This document shows positions 41,335 through 49,787 of a stretch of 64,000 bases of DNA, piece by piece; positions within the stretch are counted from its first letter, which is position 1, and each line of letters starts with the position of its first letter. Location of the stretch: NCBI RefSeq assembly GCF_039534165.1, contig NZ_BAAAUX010000002.1, forward strand, positions 124,001 to 188,000, written 5' to 3'. The position numbers and the translations under genes were made by a program. A model generated the notes under the pieces. It was not told the DNA's origin, did no database searches, and saw nothing but the letters and a program-made list of their open reading frames with translations. Origin of the DNA: Saccharopolyspora_D taberi. GTDB taxonomy: Bacteria; Actinomycetota; Actinomycetes; Mycobacteriales; Pseudonocardiaceae.

Positions 41335-42322
41335 GGCGGGCCTCCACGACCTCGTCGTTCCACTGCAGCCGGTCGATCGCGTCGAGGATGCGGTCGACGC
41401 TGGGCAGGTGGTGCTCCTCGACCTTGGGCGGCGGGTAGGGGATGTCGAACCCGGTCACCCGCAGCACCGGCGCGTGCAGGTGGTGGAAGCAGCGCTCGGT
41501 CACCCGCGCGGCGACTTCCGCGCCGTACCCGCAGAAACCGGCGGCCTCGTGCACCACGACCGCGCGGCCGGTCCGCCGGACCGACTCGGTCACGGTCCGG
41601 TCGTCGAACGGCGCGAGGCTGCGCAGGTCGACGACCTCGACGTCCCAGCCCTCGGCGGTCGCGGCCTCGGCTGTCTCCAGCGCGGTCGCGACCATGGGCC
41701 CGTAGGCGATGAGGGTGACGTCCCCGCCCGGCCTGCGGACCACCGCGCGGTCGATCGGCGCGACGGCGCGGGACACCTCGCCCTTGGACCAGTACCGGCG
41801 CTTGGGCTCCAGGAACACCACCGGATCCGGCGACTCGATCGCCGCGCGCAGCAGCCCGTAGGCGTCGTCGGGCGTACCGGGGGAGACGACCCGCAGTCCG
41901 GCGGTGTGGGTGTAGTAGACCTCGGACGAGTCGCAGTGGTGCTCCACGCCGCCGATGCCGCCGCCGTAGGGGATGCGGATGACCACCGGCAGCTCGACCC
42001 GGCCGCGGGTGCGGTTGCGCAACTTGGCCAGGTGGCTGGTGATCTGCTCGAACGCGGGGTAGGCGAAGGCGTCGAACTGCATCTCCACCACCGGCCGCAG
42101 GCCGTTCATCGCCATCCCGATCGCGGTGCCCACGATCCCGGACTCGGCCAGCGGCGTGTCGAACACCCGGTCCTCGCCGAACCTGCGGGTCAGCCCGTCG
42201 GTGACCCGGAAGACGCCGCCGAGCGGCCCGACGTCCTCGCCGAAGACCAGCACCCGCTCGTCGGCTTCCAGCGCGTCGGCCAGCGCCTGGTTCAGCGCCG
42301 CCGCCATCGACAGCTGTGTCAC
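41327..42322 (-). CDS. bkdB: Branched-chain 2-oxoacid dehydrogenase E1 beta
   Basis: 331 residues from GTG 42322, overlapping the E1 alpha stop (GTGA). Landmarks: VLVFGEDVGPLGGVFRVTDGL, FDTPLAESGIVGTAIGMAMNGLRPVVEMQF, IRIPYGGGIGGVEHH and VTLIAYGPMVATALETAE. Forms the alpha2beta2 decarboxylase with the upstream product. Confidence 0.93.
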   Translation of the reverse strand: MTQLSMAAALNQALADALEADERVLVFGEDVGPLGGVFRVTDGLTRRFGEDRVFDTPLAESGIVGTAIGMAMNGLRPVVEMQFDAFAYPAFEQITSHLAKLRNRTRGRVELPVVIRIPYGGGIGGVEHHCDSSEVYYTHTAGLRVVSPGTPDDAYGLLRAAIESPDPVVFLEPKRRYWSKGEVSRAVAPIDRAVVRRPGGDVTLIAYGPMVATALETAEAATAEGWDVEVVDLRSLAPFDDRTVTESVRRTGRAVVVHEAAGFCGYGAEVAARVTERCFHHLHAPVLRVTGFDIPYPPPKVEEHHLPSVDRILDAIDRLQWNDEVVEARHG

Positions 42323-43392
42323 GACCGCAACTCCTCGTCCAGCAGTTCGGCCTGCTCCCGGAGGGCGGCCGTCGGTTCGGCGTAGACGTGGGCGAACAGC
42401 TCCCGCGGATCCACCTCGACGTCGGTGTTCATCCGCTCCCGCAGGGACGCGGCGAACGCCTCGGCCTCCTCGGTGATCGCCGCTTCGCGCGCGTCGTCGA
42501 GCAGGCCGCGCGAGCGCAGGTACCGCTCGGTCCGGTCGATCGGGTCGCGCGCCAGCCAGGCCGCGACCTCGTCGGTCTCCCGGTAGCGGGTGGCGTCGTC
42601 GGCGTTGGTGTGCGACTCGATCCGGTAGGTCCGCGCCTCGATCAGCGCCGGGCCCGCACCGGAGCGCGCCGCCGCGACCGCCTCGGACACCGTCGCGTGC
42701 ACCGCCGCGACGTCGTTGCCGTCGATCAGCTCGGAGGCGATGCCGTAGCCGATTCCCTTGTGCGCCAAGGAAGGCGCGGCGTTCTGCTTGCTCATCGGAA
42801 CGCTGATCGCGTAGCCGTTGTTCTGCACCAGGAAGACCACCGGCGCCCGCCAGACACCGGCGAAGTTCAGCGCCTCGTGGGTGTCGCCCTCGCTGGTCGC
42901 GCCGTCGCCGAGCAGCACCAGGGTGACGGCGTCCTCGCCCTTGAGGCGCGCGGCGTGCGCCATGCCCACGGCGTGCAGGGTGTTGGTCGCCAGCGGCGTG
43001 CACTGCGGCCCGATCCGGTACTCGTGGGGGTCGTAGCCCAGGTGCCAGCCGCCCTGGAGCAGGGTGAGGGTCTGCACCGGGTCGACGCCGCGGGTCACCA
43101 GGGCGACCGAGTCGCGGTAGGTCGGGAACAGCCAGTCCTGCTCGGAAAGGGCGAGCACCGATCCGACCTGGCACGCCTCCTGGCCGCGCGAGGACGGGTA
43201 GACCGCGAGCCTGCCCTGCCGGGTCAGCGCGGTGGCCTGGGTGTCGAACCGGCGGCCGACGACCATCCGCCGGTGCAGTTCGAGCAGCACGTCGTCGGCG
43301 GGCAGCTCGCCGCCCGTGGCGCGGCCGTCGGCGTCCAGCAGCGACCTCGGGGTTTCCGAGGGGAGCAGAGTGCGTTGTCTGGCCGTGGTCAT
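42319..43392 (-). CDS. bkdA: Branched-chain 2-oxoacid dehydrogenase E1 alpha
   Basis: 357 residues; ATG 43392 with ggagg upstream. Thiamine diphosphate motif GDGATSEGDTHEALNFAGVWRAPVVFLVQNN, RGQEACQVGS near the N-terminus and the phosphorylation-loop-like YRIESHTNADDATRYR. First gene of the operon; transcribed divergently from an Lrp-type regulator, as in other actinobacterial bkd loci. Confidence 0.93.
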   Translation of the reverse strand: MTTARQRTLLPSETPRSLLDADGRATGGELPADDVLLELHRRMVVGRRFDTQATALTRQGRLAVYPSSRGQEACQVGSVLALSEQDWLFPTYRDSVALVTRGVDPVQTLTLLQGGWHLGYDPHEYRIGPQCTPLATNTLHAVGMAHAARLKGEDAVTLVLLGDGATSEGDTHEALNFAGVWRAPVVFLVQNNGYAISVPMSKQNAAPSLAHKGIGYGIASELIDGNDVAAVHATVSEAVAAARSGAGPALIEARTYRIESHTNADDATRYRETDEVAAWLARDPIDRTERYLRSRGLLDDAREAAITEEAEAFAASLRERMNTDVEVDPRELFAHVYAEPTAALREQAELLDEELRS

Positions 43393-43457
43393 GGGGTCCT
43401 CCAGTGAACCGGCAGCCTGGTGGTGAGAGGGATTGTTCAACCGAGGCGGCCGATCCT

Positions 43458-43488
43458 CCAGATCGGGAACGGATTTCCGGACATCTGG
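43458..43488. promoter_or_regulatory. Candidate Lrp-type operator in the bkd intergenic region
   Basis: CCAGAT (43458-43463) and its exact complement ATCTGG (43483-43488), centres 25 bp apart, with partial symmetry continuing inward (GGGAA against TTCC). It lies in the 123 bp between bkdA and the Lrp gene. Confidence 0.4.
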
Positions 43489-43515
43489 CCGTCGTGGTCG
43501 GCTACCGTGTGCCAG

Positions 43516-44001
43516 ATGTCCGCAGAACGCCCCGGCAGCGCCGCTCCCGCTGGACGTTCCGCCGCGTTGGACGAGCTCGACCGGCGGATCGTCGAGGAGC
43601 TGCGCGCCGACGGCCGGATCTCGATGCGCGCGCTGGCCGAGCGGCTGCACATCTCCCGCGCGAGCGCCTACACCCGGGTCGAGCGGCTGCACCGGGAGGG
43701 CGTGATCACCGGCTACAGCGCGGTGATCAACCCTGAGCGGTTCGGCTACGGGGTCTCGGCGTACGTCTACCTCAAGGTCAGCCAGCACTCCTGGAAGGCG
43801 GTCCGCCAGCGGGTGCTGGAGATCCCCGAGGTCGCACACGGCGCGCTGGTTTCCGGGGAGAACGATCTGGTGCTGCTGGTGCGCACCCGCGATGCCCAGT
43901 GCCTGCGGGAGCTGGTGCTCAACCGGTTGCAGACGATCCCGGACGTGGTGTCCAGCCACACCGTACTGGTGCTGGACGAACTGCCTTCCCGGCCGTTGTG
44001 A
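43516..44001 (+). CDS. bkdR: Lrp/AsnC-family regulator of the bkd operon
   Basis: 161 residues from ATG 43516. AsnC-type HTH (LDELDRRIVEELRADGRISMRALAERLHISRASAYTRVERLHREGVITGYSAVI) followed by the RAM ligand domain (FGYGVSAYVYLKV, EVAHGALVSGENDLVLLVRTRD). Divergent from bkdA, the arrangement of BkdR regulators that respond to branched-chain amino acids. Confidence 0.88.
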   Translation: MSAERPGSAAPAGRSAALDELDRRIVEELRADGRISMRALAERLHISRASAYTRVERLHREGVITGYSAVINPERFGYGVSAYVYLKVSQHSWKAVRQRVLEIPEVAHGALVSGENDLVLLVRTRDAQCLRELVLNRLQTIPDVVSSHTVLVLDELPSRPL

Positions 44002-44020
44002 TCGCGGTCAGGGCGGCCGG

Positions 44021-44569
44021 ATGAGCGAGGAAGTCCCTGCTTGGGCGTACGAGCGGGCGGAGCTCCGGCCGCACGACCCGCGCTGGATCCTCCGGGCGGA
44101 CGCGGAGTGCGCGGCGCTGGCCGATTCGCTCGCGCCGTGGCTGGTCGACGGGGTGGAGCACGTCGGGTCGACGGCCGTCCCCGGGCTTGCCGCCAAGCCG
44201 ATCGTCGACGTGATGGCCTCCGTGACCGACCTGGACACGGTGGTCGACCGGGCGCTGGAACGGCTGCGTGCGGACGGCTGGTGCTACGTGCCGCCGGAGC
44301 TGGATCACCGCCCCTGGCGGCGGTTCTTCGTCAAGCCGGACCCGTCGGGGCAGCGGCGCGAGGCGCACCTGCACCTGGTCGGGGCCGGTCATCCGCGGTG
44401 GTCCGAGCAGATCAGGTTCCGCGACGCGCTGCGCCGGGACGGCGAGCTCGCGCGCCGGTACGAGGACCTGAAACGCCGGCTGTCCGAGCAGAGCGGCCAC
44501 GACCGCGAGGCGTACACGGAAGGCAAGGGGGATTTCGTCGCGAGCGTCCTGGGCACGGACGTGCGTTGA
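44021..44569 (+). CDS. GrpB family protein (UPF0157)
   Basis: 182 residues, nucleotidyltransferase-like fold. Signature VEHVGSTAVPGLAAKPIVDVMASV near residue 45, FVKPDPSGQRREAHLHLVGAGHPRWSEQIRFRDAL, and AYTEGKGDFVASVL at the C-terminus, all typical. Biochemical role of the family not established. 20 bp downstream of bkdR, perhaps co-transcribed. Confidence 0.85.
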   Translation: MSEEVPAWAYERAELRPHDPRWILRADAECAALADSLAPWLVDGVEHVGSTAVPGLAAKPIVDVMASVTDLDTVVDRALERLRADGWCYVPPELDHRPWRRFFVKPDPSGQRREAHLHLVGAGHPRWSEQIRFRDALRRDGELARRYEDLKRRLSEQSGHDREAYTEGKGDFVASVLGTDVR

Positions 44570-44604
44570 GGGAATTCCCGGCCGTGGCGGCACGTTGAAA
44601 AGGT

Positions 44605-44688
44605 GGGCAGCCGCCGCCCGTCGAAGACTGGGCCGGTTATGGGCGCCGCCTTCACAAGCCGCGCAGGGTTCAACTCCCTCGGCTGCCC
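44605..44688 (+). other. tRNA-like structure, overlapping the 3' end of the IclR gene
   Basis: GGGCAGCCG (44605-44613) pairs perfectly with CGGCTGCCC (44680-44688). Just inside the 3' arm is a T-arm-like hairpin, AGGG-TTCAACT-CCCT, with the canonical TTC-A loop, and a seven-base loop ttcacaa resembling an anticodon loop with CAC. Read this way, the acceptor branch would be 8+4 pairs. However, the anticodon stem has two mismatches, the D-arm is irregular and there is no long variable arm. It may be a decayed tRNA, an unusual tRNA-like element or a chance terminator hairpin. Confidence 0.25.
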
Positions 44689-45398
44689 CCGGTACCCGGT
44701 CCGTTCAGGACCTCGGTGATCCGCTGCGCGGCGGCCACGACGAACGGGATGGCCCGGTCGGCGATGTCCCGGCGGTGGGTGATGACGTTGACGGCCGCGG
44801 CCTGCCCGCCGCGCGGCGGGCGGATGGGCGCGGCGATGCCGATGGAGCCCGCGACGACCTCCTCGTGGGTCACTATGTGCCCGGTCCGGCGGGTGGTGGT
44901 GACCCGCTCCGGCTCGTCGTCCTCCGGTGACCCCGCCGCGAGCAGCGCGATCCCCGCCGCGCCGCGTTCCAGCGGGTCGCGGTTGCCGATGCCGTAGGAG
45001 AAGCGCGGCCCCGGCCCTGGCGGCTCGATGACGGCGATCGCGACCGCCGAGCCGTTCTCTGCCACCACCAGGCACGCGGTCGCGTCCAGCTCCGCCGTCA
45101 GCTCCCGCAGCACCGGGTCGGCCACGTCGAGCAGCCGGGGGCGGACGCGTTCGGCGAGGGTGAAGAACTCCAGGCCGATCCGGTACCTGCCCTCGGGATC
45201 CCGGGACGCGAAGTTCTGCCGGGTCAACGCCATCAGCAGCCGGTAGGCGACCGAGCGGTGCACTCCGAGCCGGGTCGCGACCTCGCTCGCGCCGAGCCCT
45301 TCCGGCGCCTCGGCGAGCATCCGCAGCACCAGCAGACCGCGTTCCAGCGTCTGCGACCCGTCGGTTTTCCGTTCGGTGCTTTTCCGTTCAGCGGACAT
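44670..45398 (-). CDS. IclR-family regulator of the homogentisate operon
   Basis: 242 residues; ATG 45398. N-terminal winged helix (QTLERGLLVLRMLAEAPEGLGASEVATRLGVHRSVAYRLLMALTRQNFASRDPEGRYRIG) and the IclR effector domain (ATACLVVAENGSAVAIAVIEPPG, SIGIAAPIRPPRGGQAAAVNVI). Divergent from the hydroxylase gene at 45506, so it most likely senses an aromatic intermediate such as homogentisate or phenylacetate derivatives. Confidence 0.88.
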   Translation of the reverse strand: MSAERKSTERKTDGSQTLERGLLVLRMLAEAPEGLGASEVATRLGVHRSVAYRLLMALTRQNFASRDPEGRYRIGLEFFTLAERVRPRLLDVADPVLRELTAELDATACLVVAENGSAVAIAVIEPPGPGPRFSYGIGNRDPLERGAAGIALLAAGSPEDDEPERVTTTRRTGHIVTHEEVVAGSIGIAAPIRPPRGGQAAAVNVITHRRDIADRAIPFVVAAAQRITEVLNGPGTGGSRGS

Positions 45399-45424
45399 AC
45401 CCACCCCGGTTGGCGTCCGAGGCC

Positions 45425-45453
45425 TTGACAGTCCCAGACCCCGGAAAGATAGT
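45425..45453 (+). promoter_or_regulatory. Promoter of the homogentisate operon
   Basis: TTGACA (45425-45430), 17-bp spacer, GATAGT (45448-45453), about 50 bp ahead of the hydroxylase start. Just downstream lies the palindrome GTGT-A-ACAC (45464-45472) and the pair gatgcaat / atttgcaacatc, plausible IclR-protein binding sites overlapping the transcript start. Confidence 0.55.
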
Positions 45454-45505
45454 GATGCAATCTGTGTAACACCTGTGTTCGTTATTTGCAACATCGGAGG
45501 TGGGT

Positions 45506-47032
45506 GTGTACTTCGCGCCGCGCCGGTATCCCTTCGAGCCGCCGCCGGCCGCCGCGTCCGTCGTGGTGGTCGGTGCCGGGCCGGTGGGGCTCGCGCTGGC
45601 ACTGGGCCTGGCCCGGCGCGGGGTCCGGGTGACCGTGCTGGAGGCGGGTGACTCCGTCTCCCACGGCAGCCGCGCGATCTGCCTGTCCCGGCACTCCCTG
45701 GAAGTGCTCGAACGCCTCGGCGTCGGCGAGCGGTTCGCCGAGCTGTCGCTGCCGTGGACCTCCGGGCGCAGCTACTACCGCGACACCGAGGTGCTGGCGT
45801 TCGACATGCCGCACTCCGCCGCGGACGTCCGGCCGCCGATGGTCAACATCTCGCAGTCGGTGGCCGAGCAGGTCCTCGTCGACGAGGTCGCGCGGACCGA
45901 CGGCTGCGACGTGCACTGGCACTGCCGCGTAGAGGACTGCACCCCGCACGCCGACCACGTCGTGGTCAGCGTCGGAACTCCGGACGGTGCAAGGGAAATC
46001 CGTGCCGACTGGGTGCTGGCGGCGGACGGCGCGCGCAGTGCCGTGCGGGAGGCGCTGGGGCTGCGGCTCAACGGCACCAGCTACGAGGGCCGCTACGTCA
46101 TCGCCGACATCCACTGGCGGGCGGCGCTGCCCACCGAGCGCCGGGTGTGGTTCGACCCGCCGAGCAACCCGGGCTCCACGATCATCCTGCACCGCCAGCC
46201 CGACGACATCTGGCGCGTGGACTACCAGCTCCGGCCCGGCGACGACCCGGAGGCAGAGACCGACCACGACCGCATCCGGGACCGGATCTCCCGCCACCTG
46301 GACTGGCTGGGCAACGACCGCCCCTGGACCCTGGAGTGGGCCAGCATCTACCGGGCGCACTCGCGGTCGCTGGACTCCTACCGGCACGGCCGGGTGCTGT
46401 TCGCGGGCGACGCCGCGCACCTGGTGCCGATCTTCGGCGTCCGCGGCCTGAACTCCGGTCTGGAAGACGCCGACACGCTCGCCTGGATGCTGCCGCTGGT
46501 GCTGCGCGGCGAAGCCGGCGAAGCGCTGCTGGACGCCTACTCCGCCGAGCGGTGCGACGCGTGGCGGCAGAACATCGAGCAGGCCGAGAAGAGCACGTTG
46601 TTCATGACCCCCGGCACCCGCGGCTACGAGCTGACCCGCGACGCGGTGCTGGCGCTGGCCAACCGCCGCCCGGTCCTGCGCGAGCTGATCAACCCCCGGC
46701 AGTCCAGCGCGACCCACGCCCGCAACTCGCCGCTGACCCTGCCGTCCGGCACCGGCGGACTCCTGCCCGGTGACCCGGTGCCCGACCGCGCGCTCGGCGC
46801 GTCGAGCCTGAACGCCAAGCGCGGCAACGGGTTCGCGCTGCTGGGCGGCACCCCGGAGGCCGCGTCGGCGATGGCCGGGCGCCTGGGCGCCGCCGTCACC
46901 GCGCTCGATCCGGAGCCGGGCAGCGACGACGTGCTCGTGGTCCGCCCGGACGGCCTGCTGCTGGGCCGTTTCCCGGACTTCAGCGCACCCGGCGACGTGG
47001 CCGATCACATCCTGCGAGGAGGCGTTCGATGA
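45506..47032 (+). CDS. FAD-dependent aromatic hydroxylase (MhaA/MhpA-like)
   Basis: 508 residues from GTG 45506, five bases after ggagg (a GTG two codons earlier lies within that site). PheA/TfdB-type monooxygenase: Rossmann motif VVVVGAGPVGLALALGLARRGVRVTVLEAG, the DG motif WVLAADGARSAVREALGL and the GD motif GRVLFAGDAAHLVPIFGVRGLNSGLEDADTLAW. It uses NAD(P)H and O2 to hydroxylate a phenol. Followed by a small overlapping partner and homogentisate-cleaving genes, it may convert 3-hydroxyphenylacetate to homogentisate, as MhaA does in Pseudomonas putida. Substrate inferred from context. Confidence 0.8.
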   Translation: MYFAPRRYPFEPPPAAASVVVVGAGPVGLALALGLARRGVRVTVLEAGDSVSHGSRAICLSRHSLEVLERLGVGERFAELSLPWTSGRSYYRDTEVLAFDMPHSAADVRPPMVNISQSVAEQVLVDEVARTDGCDVHWHCRVEDCTPHADHVVVSVGTPDGAREIRADWVLAADGARSAVREALGLRLNGTSYEGRYVIADIHWRAALPTERRVWFDPPSNPGSTIILHRQPDDIWRVDYQLRPGDDPEAETDHDRIRDRISRHLDWLGNDRPWTLEWASIYRAHSRSLDSYRHGRVLFAGDAAHLVPIFGVRGLNSGLEDADTLAWMLPLVLRGEAGEALLDAYSAERCDAWRQNIEQAEKSTLFMTPGTRGYELTRDAVLALANRRPVLRELINPRQSSATHARNSPLTLPSGTGGLLPGDPVPDRALGASSLNAKRGNGFALLGGTPEAASAMAGRLGAAVTALDPEPGSDDVLVVRPDGLLLGRFPDFSAPGDVADHILRGGVR

Positions 47033-47187
47033 GCGAGCACGCCGAAGCCGTGTGGCGCGCGGTCAGCGACGCGCTCGACGACACCGACGACCGGGAGGCG
47101 TTCCTGGTGCGGCTGGTCGTGCTCACCGCGCTCGACCACCTCACCACCGACCAGCTCACCGGCCTCATCGCCGAAGCCCGGGCCTGA
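47029..47187 (+). CDS. Small partner protein of the FAD hydroxylase (DUF2783/MhaB-like)
   Basis: 52 residues, mostly helical and acidic (AVSDALDDTDDREAFLVRLVVLTALDHL). ATG at 47029 overlaps the hydroxylase stop (ATGA) and has gagg upstream. Small proteins of this size and composition accompany hydroxylases of the MhaA type, where MhaB is needed for coupled activity. Identification rests on position, length and sequence style. Confidence 0.6.
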   Translation: MSEHAEAVWRAVSDALDDTDDREAFLVRLVVLTALDHLTTDQLTGLIAEARA

Positions 47188-47209
47188 CGACGAAGGAGTC
47201 GTGCGCACC

Positions 47210-48556
47210 ATGAGCCCAGAACCGATGACTCCGGACCCGATCACCCCGGACCCGCGGACCCCGGCCCCGCGCCGCGAGTTCGGCAAGATCGTGGCCGCCA
47301 GCCTCGCGGGCACGACGATCGAGTTCTACGACTTCTTCCTCTACGGCTCGGCCGCCGCGCTGGTGTTCAACAAGGTGTTCTTCCCGGCGGGCGACCCGGT
47401 CACCGGGGTGCTGCTGGCGCTGGTGACCTACGCGGTCGGCTTCCTGGCCCGTCCCGTCGGCGGAGTCCTGTTCGGACACCTCGGCGACCGGATGGGCCGC
47501 CGCCGGACGCTGGCGCTGAGCCTGCTGATGATGGGCGGGGCGACGGTGGCCATCGGCCTGATCCCGTCGTACCAGACCATCGGCGTGCTGGCGCCGATCC
47601 TGCTCACGCTGCTGCGGCTGGTGCAGGGCGTGGCGCTTGGCGGGGAGTGGGGCGGCGCGATCCTGCTCGTCACCGAGCACGCCGACAGCCGCCGCCGCGG
47701 CTTCTGGGCGAGCTGGCCGCAGACCGGCGGCCCGCTGGGCAACCTGCTCGCGACCGGGGTGCTGGCGCTGATGGGCCTGGCGATCACCGACGCCGCGTTC
47801 GTGGAGTGGGGCTGGCGGCTGCCGTTCGTGATCTCGGCGATCCTGGTGCTGGTCGGGCTGTGGCTGCGGCGTGCGGTGCAGGAGTCGCCGCTGTTCGCCG
47901 AGTTGCAGGCGGCGGGCAGGGCCGACGAGGGCAAGGCGCCGATCAGCGTGGTGCTGCGCCACCACCGCCGGGAGGTGGCGCTGGCCACGCTGGCCAACGT
48001 CGGCGAGAAGACCACCTACTACGTGTTCAGCATCTTCCTGCTGTCCTACCTCGCCGAGCAGCTGCACCTGCCCAAGGGCGTGGGCCTGACCGCCATCGCC
48101 ATCGGTTCGGTGTTCCAGGTGGCGGCGATGCTCGTCGGCGGGGCGCTGTCGGACCGCTTCGGCCGCCGCGGCCTCAACATCGGGCTCGCGCTGCTCATCG
48201 CGGTCTGGGGATTCGCCGGGCTCCCGCTGGTCGACGGCGGGGACACCGCGACGATCACGCTGGTGGTGATCGTCGGCCTCACCCTGCACGGCCTGATGAC
48301 CGGGGCGCAGGTGGCGTTCTTCGCCGAACTGTTCCCCAGCGAGGTCCGCTACACCGGCGCCTCGCTGGGCTACCAGCTGGCCACCGTGCTTGGCGGGTCG
48401 CTCGCGCCCATCATCGGAGTGGGCCTGATGCACCGATTCGGTTCGACCCTGCCGGTGGGGGTGTTCCTGGCGGTCGCCGAGCTGTGCACGCTGGTCGCCT
48501 TCCTGCTGGCGGGCGAGACCAGCACGCGGGCGCTGCGGGATCTGGAAAGCGTGTAG
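47210..48556 (+). CDS. MHS-family MFS transporter (aromatic acid/proton symporter)
   Basis: 448 residues from ATG 47210; a GTG at 47201 is too close to the aaggag site. The N-terminal tail has a short T-P-D-P repeat. MHS features: AASLAGTTIEFYDFFLYGSAAALVF in helix 1, GHLGDRMGRRRTLALSLLMMG motif A, RLVQGVALGGEWGGAILLV, and FPSEVRYTGASLGYQLATVLGG. It probably imports the phenolic or phenylacetate-type substrate of the pathway. Confidence 0.88.
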   Translation: MSPEPMTPDPITPDPRTPAPRREFGKIVAASLAGTTIEFYDFFLYGSAAALVFNKVFFPAGDPVTGVLLALVTYAVGFLARPVGGVLFGHLGDRMGRRRTLALSLLMMGGATVAIGLIPSYQTIGVLAPILLTLLRLVQGVALGGEWGGAILLVTEHADSRRRGFWASWPQTGGPLGNLLATGVLALMGLAITDAAFVEWGWRLPFVISAILVLVGLWLRRAVQESPLFAELQAAGRADEGKAPISVVLRHHRREVALATLANVGEKTTYYVFSIFLLSYLAEQLHLPKGVGLTAIAIGSVFQVAAMLVGGALSDRFGRRGLNIGLALLIAVWGFAGLPLVDGGDTATITLVVIVGLTLHGLMTGAQVAFFAELFPSEVRYTGASLGYQLATVLGGSLAPIIGVGLMHRFGSTLPVGVFLAVAELCTLVAFLLAGETSTRALRDLESV

Positions 48557-48587
48557 TCGAAGTCCGATCCGGAGGAAGGGGAACGAC

Positions 48588-49787
48588 ATGGCGTACTACC
48601 GCAGTGTGGGCGACGTGCCGCCGAAGCGGCACACCCAGCACCGCACACCCGAAGGGGGGTTGTACTTCGAGGAGCTGATGGGGGAGGAGGGCTTCTCGGC
48701 GGACTCCTCGCTGCTGTACCACCGCGAGATCCCGTCGGCGATCGTCGACGCCTCGGACTGGGAACTGCCGGACCTGGCCACCGAGCCGAACCACCCGCTC
48801 AAGCCCCGGCACCTGAAGCTGCACGACCTGTTCCCGGGCGAGACCTGGAAGTCCGCCGACGTGGTGACCGGTCGCAGGCTCGTGCTCGGCAACGCCGACG
48901 TGCGCATCTCCTACGCCGCGGCCGGGCAGACCTCGCCGCTGTACCGCAACGCGGTCGGCGACGAATGCGTCTACGTCGAGTCCGGCGAAGGTGTCGTGGA
49001 GACCGTGTTCGGGGCGCTGGAGGTCAGGCAGGGCGACTACGTGCTGCTGCCGCGCGCGACCACGCACCGGTGGGTTCCGCGGGGCGACGAGCCGCTGCGC
49101 ACCTACTGCATCGAGGCCAACAGCCACATCACGCCGGCCCGGCGCTACCTGTCGAAGTTCGGGCAGCTGCTGGAGCACGCGCCGTACTGCGAGCGCGACC
49201 TGCACGGGCCGGGCGAACCGCTGCTGGCCGAGGGCACCGACGTCGAGGTGCTGGTCAAGCACCGCGGTTCGGGCGGGACGATCGTGGGCACCCGCTACGT
49301 CTACCCCAAGCACCCGTTCGACGTCGTGGGCTGGGACGGCTGCCTGTACCCGCACACCTTCAACATCTCCGACTTCGAGCCGATCACCGGCCGCGTGCAC
49401 CAGCCGCCGCCGGTGCACCAGGTCTTCGAGGGCAACAACTTCGTGATCTGCAACTTCGTGCCGCGCAAGGTCGACTACCACCCGCTGTCCATCCCGGTGC
49501 CCTACTACCACTCCAACGTGGACAGCGACGAGATCATGTTCTACTGCGGCGGGAACTACGAGGCCCGCAAGGGTTCCGGGATCGGCCAGGGCTCGATCTC
49601 GGTGCACCCAGGCGGCCACTCGCACGGCCCGCAGCCCGGCGCCTACGAGCGCAGCATCGGGGTCGAGTTCTTCGACGAGCTCGCCGTCATGGTCGACACC
49701 TTCCGCCCGCTGGAGCTCGGCGAGGGCGGGCGCGCCGCCGACGACGGCAAGTACGCCTGGACCTGGGCGGGAAGGGGGCCCGCGTGA
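48588..49787 (+). CDS. hmgA: Homogentisate 1,2-dioxygenase
   Basis: 399 residues, strong ggagg start signal. Cupin fold enzyme that opens the homogentisate ring with Fe2+ and O2, yielding maleylacetoacetate. Landmarks: PLKPRHLKLHDL, AVGDECVYVESGEGVVETVFGALEVRQGDYVLLPRATTHRW, VHQVFEGNNFVICNFVPR and the iron-site region SVHPGGHSHGPQPGAYERSIG. Shorter than the 430-460 of many homologues but with both halves intact. Confidence 0.9.
   Translation: MAYYRSVGDVPPKRHTQHRTPEGGLYFEELMGEEGFSADSSLLYHREIPSAIVDASDWELPDLATEPNHPLKPRHLKLHDLFPGETWKSADVVTGRRLVLGNADVRISYAAAGQTSPLYRNAVGDECVYVESGEGVVETVFGALEVRQGDYVLLPRATTHRWVPRGDEPLRTYCIEANSHITPARRYLSKFGQLLEHAPYCERDLHGPGEPLLAEGTDVEVLVKHRGSGGTIVGTRYVYPKHPFDVVGWDGCLYPHTFNISDFEPITGRVHQPPPVHQVFEGNNFVICNFVPRKVDYHPLSIPVPYYHSNVDSDEIMFYCGGNYEARKGSGIGQGSISVHPGGHSHGPQPGAYERSIGVEFFDELAVMVDTFRPLELGEGGRAADDGKYAWTWAGRGPA

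Noticed and set aside
44605..44688. Selenocysteine tRNA (selC)
   Set aside because: Although the terminal helix is eight pairs or more and a TCA can be read in the loop region, there is no long variable arm and the anticodon stem does not pair well.
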